Assembly: GCA_028571685.1 (NCBI GenBank)
Contig: CM053143.1
Coordinates: 157,164,329 to 157,228,328, forward strand
Direction of reading: 5' to 3'
Length of the DNA stretch: 64,000 bases
Source: Heterohyrax brucei
Taxonomy: Eukaryota > Chordata > Mammalia > Hyracoidea > Procaviidae
Below are positions 56,541-64,000 of the stretch, piece by piece. Position numbers and translations under genes: made by a program. Positions within the stretch are counted from its first letter, which is position 1; each line of letters starts with the position of its first letter. Below the pieces are notes generated by a model. The model was not told the origin of the DNA. It worked only from the letters and a program-made list of their open reading frames with translations, and made no database searches.

Positions 56541-58640
56541 TCAAGAAACATCAAAAGAAGATGAAGGAATGAACAGAGGCTTTACACCAAAAAAGTACTG
56601 GTCAACATTTAGCCATTTCATTAGGTAGCAGATGATCGGAAACCAGTGGTACTGAAGGAAGACATCAAAGCTGGCTGGAAGGCATTGGTGAAAAACAAGG
56701 CTCCGGAAGTTGATAGAATGCCATTTGAGATGTTTCTGCAAGTGGAAACAGTACTGAAGTGCTCTCATATCTATACCAAGAAATTTGGAAGACAGGAAGA
56801 CAACTACTTGGCCAAAAACTGGAAGAGATTTATGTTTATACCTATTCCCAAGAAAGGTGGTCCAACCAAATATGGAAATTATCAAACAACATCATTAATA
56901 TCACATGCAAGTAATATTTTGCTAAACATCATTCAGAAACGACTGACAGAGTATACTGACAGGGAACTACCAGAAATTAAAGCCGGATTCAAAGGAGGAT
57001 GTGGAACCAGGGATATCATATTGATCTTGGTTGAACACAGAGAATTTATTGGCTATGCACAGATATTTGTCTGTGTGGATCATAAGAAATTATAGATAAC
57101 ACTGAGGAGAGTGAGAATTCCAGAACAATTAATTGTGCTCATGAGAAATCTGTACATGGACAAATAGGCAGTCATTCGAACAGAGCAAGGGAACACTGCA
57201 TGGTTTAAAGCCAGTCAGAGTTTTGATTCAGGGCAGTATCCTTTCACCATAGCTTTTCAATCAGTATGTCAAGCTGAGACACTGGACTATATGAAGAAGA
57301 GTGAGACATCAGGATTGGAGGAAGACTCACTAACTGTGGTGATCAGGATTATGTCAACTTGGCTACTCCATATTTGGCTGCTGTATTAAGTGGCAGGGCG
57401 GGGTCTGTGGTGGCTTCCCACCACTCAGCTCTCATCTCTCGACCTTATACTACTACCGCTGGTCTGCTCACGTAGCCAGGAGCTCCTGCTCTCTTCTTCT
57501 GGCATCTGGTTCCTGGACTTGAACTAGCAGTGGTTGGATTCATCAATCCTTACAGTCGGCACTTGAGAGTCCTGCTCCCTGACCTGCTGATCCTGGGTTC
57601 GCCAGCCTCTGCTATTCTGTCTCGCCGCCAGCTTGAGATCCACCAACCTACACAACCGGGGATCTAGAACTCTGGTCTCTGACCTGCTGACTTTGGGTTC
57701 ATCAGCTTCCATGGCCACGTGAGGCTTGTGCCAGGACTTGAGACATTCAGCTTCTGTGATTGTGTGAGCTGTTTCCTATATCTATATCTATCTATCTATA
57801 TTATAAATCTTCCCTTATACCTACACGTGTTACTGGTTTTGCTTCCCCAGAAAACCCAGCCTAAGTCATTAACTATCTGTATTATGCAGATGACACACCT
57901 TGTTTGCTTAAAGTGAAGAGGATTAGAAACATTGATGAAGATCAAAGACCACAGCCTTCAGTATCGATTGCATCTCAACATCAAGAAAACAAAAATCTTC
58001 ACAACTGACCAGTAAGAAACATCATAATAAATGGAGAAAAGATTGAGGTTGTCAAGGATTTCATTTTACCTGGTTACACAATCAAGTCCCATGGAAGCAA
58101 CAGTCAAGAAATGAAAAGATGCATTGCACTGGGCAAATTTACTGTAAAAGACTTCTTTCAAGTGTTGAAAAGTAAAGATGTCACCTTGAAGAGTACGGTG
58201 CACCTGACTGAAGCCAGGGCATTTTCAGTCATATTTTGTGCATGTGAAAGCTGGACAATGAATGAGGAAGGTAGAAGAAGAATGGATGCATTTTAATTGT
58301 GGTATTGGAGAAGAGTATTGAATATACCATGGACTACCAGAAGAATAAACAAATCCTGTCTGGAAGAAATACAACCAGAGTGTTCATTCGAAACCAGGAT
58401 GATGAGACTGTGTCTTACAAACATTGGACATGTCCTGGAGAAAGACATAGGACATCGTGCTTGGTAAAGTAGAAGATCAGTGTAAAGAGAAAAACCCTCA
58501 GCAAGGTGGAATGGCATACAATGGACTCCAGCAATAACACGATCATGGGCATTGCACAGGATATGACAGTGTTTCATTCTGTTGTTCATAGGGTCACTGT
58601 GAGTCGGAACAGACTATGACAACTGATAGCAACATCAGCA
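56541..58640 (+). mobile_element. RTE-type LINE copy B: 3' half (reverse transcriptase and 3'UTR)
   Basis: The plus-strand ORF at 56646-57095 gives VLKEDIKAGWKALVKNKAPE, FIPIPKKGGPTKYGNYQ and LPEIKAGFKGGCGTRDI, all RT motifs of RTE elements. The YADD active-site box is intact at 57883-57894, just after a nested LTR. The 3' part includes CACESWTMNEEGRRRMDAF near 58240 and ends with gggtcactgtgagtcggaac, the tail that resembles AfroSINE tails. Stops, frameshifts and the LTR make it inactive. Confidence 0.88.
57335..57868 (+). mobile_element. ERV-type LTR nested in RTE copy B
   Basis: It starts TGTGGTGATCAGGATTATG and ends AAGTCA, giving TG...CA ends. It is flanked by ctaac (57330-57334) and ttaac (57869-57873), a 5-bp target-site repeat with one change. 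Removing it rejoins the RTE text 'gaagactca' with 'ttaactatctgtattatgca'. A TCTA-type microsatellite (57779-57802) is part of the LTR. No viral genes adjoin it, so it is probably a solo LTR. The 5-bp repeat suits ERVL-like elements; the family name is uncertain. Confidence 0.8.
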
Positions 58641-59339
58641 ACATGGACAACATAGAAATTAGAAAAATGTATTGTTGCAGCAGAAAAACAATGGTACGTA
58701 GATGAGACTACCAAGTGCAGGGTCAGAATTTTCCTGACATGTGGCTCGATGATAATCATTGACTAAGGATTCCCAGATAAAGGTTTTAGACACAGTGATT
58801 TGTGTTTTTAAGGATTGTCTGCACTTATGTGTTTTCCTAATTTTTATGTTGATGATGAGTCTTCTTCGCAAATTATGTATATATTTCAGCATTGTGTAGG
58901 CATTCAAGAGTGCAAGCCATTGCAAGCTCAACTATTCAGTACTTGGTATAATTTTCACCTTTTCCATGATGATATTGGGAAAGCAAATAGCACACTATGA
59001 CACACTTCCAATTGAGGTTACCTGCTGTTCAACAGAGAGAAGATGTATGCTTCTATAAGGTTAAATTAGTATATTAGATATTAGAGAACTTTTTTTAATA
59101 TTATTTCATGTTTGCATCATGTGGTCATTAACTGACAAAGTGGAGAACAGATTTTCTGCCCCACCAGCACCGTGTGTTTATTAACACCCAAAAATGGAAG
59201 TGTTCAAGTTTTTTAACATGAAATTTTTCACAACTTTTATAACTATCAATTATGATTTTTCTCTTTGTTAATCATGTATTATTACCTGAACAGTATACAT
59301 ACCAAAGCTTATTTAGACTTTTTTTTTAACTTTCCTGTG

Positions 59340-59470
59340 TATTGTACTCTCATTGGAATTTTACAAATGAGTAAAGAGAAGCTTATAAAATTTAAGTAAC
59401 TTGCCCTAAGTCACACAATGAATAAATGCTGAATTTGGAAACAGACTGGTCTTACATCTAATTATAAAAA
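59340..59470 (-). repeat. MIR relic
   Basis: ttttacaaatgagtaaagag, taagtaacttgccctaagtc and acacaatgaataaatgctga are clear reverse-sense MIR wording. Confidence 0.7.
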
Positions 59471-59861
59471 TGATGGAGTGGGATCTACAGCTCTTAAATG
59501 TAGGATCTCAAGGTAATAGCCATAGCTCAGTAAGTTAATTATAACACAGCTAATCTTGTAGGTATTTCTAATTTCACAGCACTTTCTTTTGTATTTTTAA
59601 ACTTATCCAAAAGTTTGTTTGCTTTTTTTTCTAAATGCAAATAGTATAACCATATCATTTTAGTTTTACTAGCATCTAAGCCAGTGGAACAGATGTTACT
59701 ATTTTTGCTATAGAAACTTAGCCTTTCAGAAGCCTTAACCTTAAATACCTTTCTTACTCCTATTTGTGAGTTTGCCCACATCTTCTTCATACCTTCTTTA
59801 GGATTCTAATAGAATTTCTGTTTAGTTAAGTACATGTGACATACATCCATAGCACAAAGTG

Positions 59862-60045
59862 GCTGTCAACAAGGGACAGTGCTCCCCGCACTGGAGAATT
59901 TTCTGTCAGAACTGATGGGTGGAGGTGCCTCTGTAATAGAGCAGATTGAAACCAGGCATGCTGCTATGATACATAGGACAGCTCTGCACAGCAAACAATG
60001 ATCTGGTCCTAAATGTCCTTAGTGCCTAAGTTGAAACACCCTGAT
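59862..60045 (-). repeat. MER20-like DNA transposon relic
   Basis: gggtggaggtgcctctgtaa, ccaggcatgctgctatgata, cataggacagctctgcacag and gttgaaacaccctg follow MER20 in reverse sense. MER20 is a short non-autonomous hAT element. Confidence 0.65.
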
Positions 60046-61135
60046 TTAAATAGTCTATGAAATCTGTTCTAGCTCTCAAATTCTATTCTTCTTTCACTCT
60101 GATAAAGAAAATGCATTGCAAAACAATATGCAACTTGTTACTATAATAGCTACAGTTTTTCCAAGAAATTAAGTCTCATTGCGCACACATACAAAATAAT
60201 TAGGTTGTACAGTAATACTGTTGGCAAAAACATTCATTAGACCATTTCTTATTCATAGTTATGCTTTCTGCTCAGATACACTGGTACTTATGAGGTAAAT
60301 GTTTAAAAATACATTTTAAGTGCATAAAATTTTATGAATGTTTTTATTTAGAGCTTGATTTATACTCAGATAGTCAATGCAAAGTAATCTTTATTTTCAT
60401 GATGATTGGGTCATTTTGTGCTTGAATTTAGTATTGCCATTTTTAAAGAAACTTAGCCTTTTTTAAAAAAAATCAATTTCTTTTTCTTATAGTTTTATCT
60501 TGCAATAACCTGCAGCTTATAAATACCTCCTGTGGGTATACTTTGTGATAGATTTGGGTTAGTTAGATGTTCAGTGTATTTTGTGTCTGTCTTGGCAAGT
60601 GTCTCCTAAATCAATCACAGTAACCTCCTGCTCCAGAATCATTGCTCTATTCATTACATCCACTGCACAGTAGAATTGGGATCTAAAAGGAAAATACTGA
60701 ACGTAAATCAAATGTGATTTCTCTGTCAATTTGTTATCAGAAAAACTGGAATCATCTCAGAAACACACTGCGCTTTACAACTGTAAGAGAACAATGTTGA
60801 AGACTTCTTTTCCTTTCTTTTAGATTTTTTTATTCTCAACTAGTAGGCAGGATAGAAAACAGCAGAGCTCAAATACAAAGATAGTTGGTTGCAGCCACTT
60901 TTTCTCTCAGTAACCGATGTCTCGTGTGGTCCCGTTCTCATCAAAGCTGAAGTGCCACTACCACATCCTTGGCACCCTGCCTCCTATGCATGGTACCTGG
61001 ATGCCGCAAGTGTTCTTCCTATATATCTTCTCTTTTCCCTCTCTCCATATGCCTGCCTCCCTCTGTCCCTACCTGCATACATAAATATGTGTGTATACAA
61101 ATTATATGTATGGGTGTGTATATGGATGTAGACAT

Positions 61136-61600
61136 TTGTGTTGTTGTCAGCTGCCATCCAGTCAACTCTGGCTCATGGCAGTGTTATATACAATAGAACA
61201 CAGTACTGTCTGGTTTTGTGTCTTCTTCCGAAGTACCAGCTTGTTTGAGTTCATGGTTGTCACTGTTGTGCCAAAATGCGTTTCACTGAGGTTCTCCACC
61301 ACCCTCTTTGGCCCTCTAATTTACCAAACATGATGTCCTCCTTTGCAGTGTATCCCTCTTGTGACATGTTCAAAGTAAGCAAGTCAGATAGTATTATATT
61401 GGGATCTATAACATTTTTATTGACTTATGGCATGTTCAAGTGGAGATTGTCCAGCCTTTCTTCCCAGTCTGTCTTATCCTGAAAACTCCACTGAAACCTG
61501 TCACAGTGCATACCTTTTCCAGAAATGCCAGCATCGCTGCAACATGCTAGCCATCACAATATAACAAACTGACAGACAGATGGTGGTGCTCATCCATACA
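61136..61600 (-). mobile_element. RTE relic with 3' end joined to 5' end
   Basis: 61136-61380 is reverse-sense RTE 3'UTR (gttgttgtcagctgccatcc, aatttaccaaacatgatgtc, ttgtgacatgttcaaagtaa). 61440-61600 is reverse-sense RTE 5'UTR (cccagtctgtcttatcctga, actccactgaaacctgtcac, ataacaaactgacagacaga), comparable with 56371-56535. The whole coding region is missing. Confidence 0.7.
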
Positions 61601-62795
61601 TGTATCCACACAGTCATACACGTCTGTCTGATTGCATTTCACTCGTTGATAGTTTTTTCTATTTATGAAAAAATTGTAAGCATATAATGTCTTTCATATT
61701 ATGTTTTCACCATTTTATTGCTAAATCAAAATTCTGTCAAATAAGCCTATTGCTGTAGTTTAGGGGTTGCAGTTTCCTTTTTTTTTTTATTTTTTTTACT
61801 TTATCTTAACAGTTTAAAACCTAGACATTGCAAGTAGGAAAATATTTCAGAATTATCCACACTTCATTTCTGCTCATTCATTTAAGTTAATGAGGTAACG
61901 TACTTTACTTTTATAGAAGTATATGGGTATAAATGAATTTTTTCTTGCCTCTACTTAAAAATCAATTGTGTTTTCAAAAGTGTCATTTTATTTCTTAGAA
62001 ACATTTTGCACACCTCCATTATTGTAATGAGAATTTAACTAACTTGAAAAGAAGGATAATAGTGTTCAGACTTCTTTAGTTCTATGCCGTGGATTATGGC
62101 TGAGACATTGAAATGGGGAAAATAGAATTTCATTTAAATTTTCATTTAGATTAGATTTTATCATAGTGAGTCTTATTTGATTACCTTTTATTACATTATC
62201 TTTTATATTGAGTTAGATCCTGCATTTCTATTGCTAGTAAACCATAAATTTATAGCTTCGATAAGGCTCCAAAATAAATAATTTTATGTTGCTGAAGTAG
62301 TATTTTAAAATCACTGAAGATCTTTAAATAACCCCATAGTATGTGTTACATAAAATTTGACTCTGAATGATTTCAATTGAGAGGGAATACTTTTAGGATA
62401 TAACATGTAATGCAAATCCCTATGGGTTCTAAATTTAGACTGCTACATATAACAGATGCTTTGGAATTAAATTTGCATTAGAATAGAATAGTTCAAAATG
62501 CAACTGCTTCTGGCAAAAGCAGAGCCATTCACTATCAATTGACTTATGAGGAAGAGAAAATTCTAGCAATAATGGTATGAGTCCATAAATTGTGGTCTAG
62601 CTGAAATAAATGACATTCTACTCTTCATCAAGGCCTTTTTAATCCAGCGATATATATAAAAGATTGAAGGTAGGACCTAGCCCATTTTAAGTGGAAGTAT
62701 TTTTCTTGGAAATCGGTGATAATTCCTGATACTCACTATGAGTGTAGATGTCCTCATTTCTTCTAATAGTATAGTTCTGTAGTAAGAAAATTAAT

Positions 62796-62990
62796 TGGTG
62801 AGTGTTTATTAGGTCCCTGTTTCATGCAAGAATCTACACTGAAAAATATAAAGAACTGTTAAGCATACTCTTTATCTACAAGGAACAAGAAACCTAGATG
62901 TATGAAACCTCTTTAAAAATAAGCTTACACACAGCAGGCACTAAATGACTACTCTAGACAGGATGTTTATGGAGAGCTTTCAAACACAGA
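62796..62990 (+). repeat. Ancient interspersed repeat, 5' part
   Basis: gagtgtttattaggtccctg and tttatctacaaggaacaaga follow the opening of the unnamed family at 170-760. Heavily decayed. Confidence 0.35.
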
Positions 62991-63239
62991 AAAGTAGTTC
63001 AACTAAATGATTATTGACATCTCTTCCAGCATCAAATGCCTCTCACTCAAGAAGTACCATTACTTGTTTAGTTTCTCTTGTATGCACCATCGTCCTATTA
63101 AAAAGACCGTATCTTATTCATTTTTTTATTCATTAAAAGCACATGCTAAGTACACTTTTTAAAATTTAAGTGTATAGGTGAAGGATAACAGCGCAAGTAC
63201 TGACAAGTTTAGAGGACTGCGGACTTCTTTCCATGCAAG

Positions 63240-63437
63240 TTGTTGTTAGTTGCTCCCCAGTCATGACTCGTGTCGGCCACCACATGCATAGGCAGAACTG
63301 CTCCGGGGGATTTCGGTGCTGTGAGCCTTCAGAAGCTGACTGCCAGGCCCGTCTTCCAAGGGACTTGTGAGTGGGTTTGAACTAACAACTTCTAGGGTAG
63401 TAGTTGAGCACTTAACTGTTTATGCTACCCAAAAACC
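63240..63437 (-). repeat. AfroSINE-family element
   Basis: gttgttgttagttgctcccc, agaactgctccgggggattt, gaagctgactgccaggcccg and tgggtttgaactaacaactt give the reverse order of the SINE variant. Confidence 0.82.
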
Positions 63438-63454
63438 TGGATTAGTAATGAGGG

Positions 63455-63600
63455 CTTTACATCATTACCGTGAAAGCTGTGTGTAGTTCTTAATCGTGAT
63501 TTAAATGCTTCTGTGGATTTTAACTGAGACAACTGAGGTAGAGAAAATAGATGAGGTTGCTAGTTATGAGTAACTGCTAGTCACACAGGCTACTAGTTAA
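63455..63600 (-). repeat. Possible MIR relic
   Basis: tttaactgagacaactgagg and gctagtcacacaggctacta resemble reverse-sense MIR. Confidence 0.4.
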
Positions 63601-64000
63601 TGATTAACCATTGCATCTTTCATATAGATAGCAAAGGAAAATAGATTGAGGAGGGATCAGTGTTGGCCTATACCAAGAGTTAGACTACTTTCAGTCAGCT
63701 CCTGTGCCCTATTTGGTTTCTCGTCACTTTTAACTCTAAAGTTGACTGCAGTCAATTTTGTGTATGGCACATAAGGGGTGAAATAGTTCAGTAATTCTGC
63801 TAACTTCAAGCTATCAAGAATGTGTATGTTCTGTATAATGAATACCAACTAAAGGAAAGTGACTGTATATTGGAATTTGGAAGCCCTTTTCAGATGTTAG
63901 ACTCTAAATTTTGGCAGATCTCCTCACCTGGTGTATGTTTTCAAGAGATTGTCTGTCCTGGTAACTGCCCCTTTATTCCCTTGAGCACGTGGAGTGCGCA

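Larger units (their letters stand above)
54897..64000. other. ARAP2 intron, at least 9.1 kb, open at window end
   Basis: Begins with the donor gtaagt. No following exon is found before 64000, so the last PH-domain exons lie beyond the window. It holds the inverted RTE copy with a nested LTR (55045-58640), MIR- and MER20-like relics, an end-fused RTE relic (61136-61600) and a minus-strand SINE near 63240. The stretches 58660-59330, 60050-61130, 61610-62790 and 63610-64000 show nothing I recognise. Confidence 0.85.

Noticed and set aside
56646-57095. 149-residue ORF as a possible host gene
   Set aside because: Its motifs are those of an RTE reverse transcriptase, and the frame is broken before and after.
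1-64000. CRISPR array, bacterial operon, phage or plasmid system
   Set aside because: No spaced short repeats, no dense ORFs and no ribosome-binding sites. Spliced exons and mammalian SINEs and LINEs show a vertebrate nuclear genome.

Overview
This is a piece of mammalian nuclear genome. The only host protein-coding gene I can support is a partial ARAP2 gene on the + strand. ARAP2 is an Arf-GAP with RhoGAP domain, ankyrin repeats and PH domains. The interspersed repeats place the animal in Afrotheria. There are about twenty tRNA-derived SINEs with the AfroSINE head and tail, and several RTE-class LINE copies whose 3' tail resembles the SINE tail. An elephant-like species is my best guess, but the window cannot fix the species.

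Gene layout. Eight internal exons lie at 21419-21582, 27428-27640, 31490-31595, 35139-35286, 37109-37177, 40293-40367, 43511-43628 and 54768-54896. All have AG/GT borders, and their phases join into one open frame of about 340 residues. They encode the end of a PH domain, a RhoGAP domain and a Ras-associating (RA) domain. The SAM, earlier PH, ArfGAP and ankyrin exons should lie upstream, and the last PH domain downstream. I found no exon in 1-21418 or 54897-64000. The RhoGAP domain has Glu where active family members carry the arginine finger.

Repeat layout. 1-21 kb: an ancient mammalian repeat, an L1 3' end on the minus strand, a decayed L1 on the plus strand, a MaLR-type LTR, a 34-bp minisatellite, a LINE 3'UTR-like block and many AfroSINEs. 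21-43 kb: introns with AfroSINEs, an L1 3' end and a 120-bp duplicated segment. 43.7-44.7 kb: a decayed mariner-like DNA transposon with terminal inverted repeats. 45.8-49.6 kb: a tRNA-Gly-like SINE split by an ERV solo LTR, then a decayed RTE with its own nested insertions. 55-58.6 kb: a near full-length RTE with an inverted 5' half and a nested LTR. 61.1-61.6 kb: an RTE relic with both ends but no coding region.

No CRISPR array, operon or other bacterial-type system is present, and I saw no new multi-gene system. The most useful observations are the catalytic-residue change in ARAP2 and the well-preserved insertion histories of the mobile elements.
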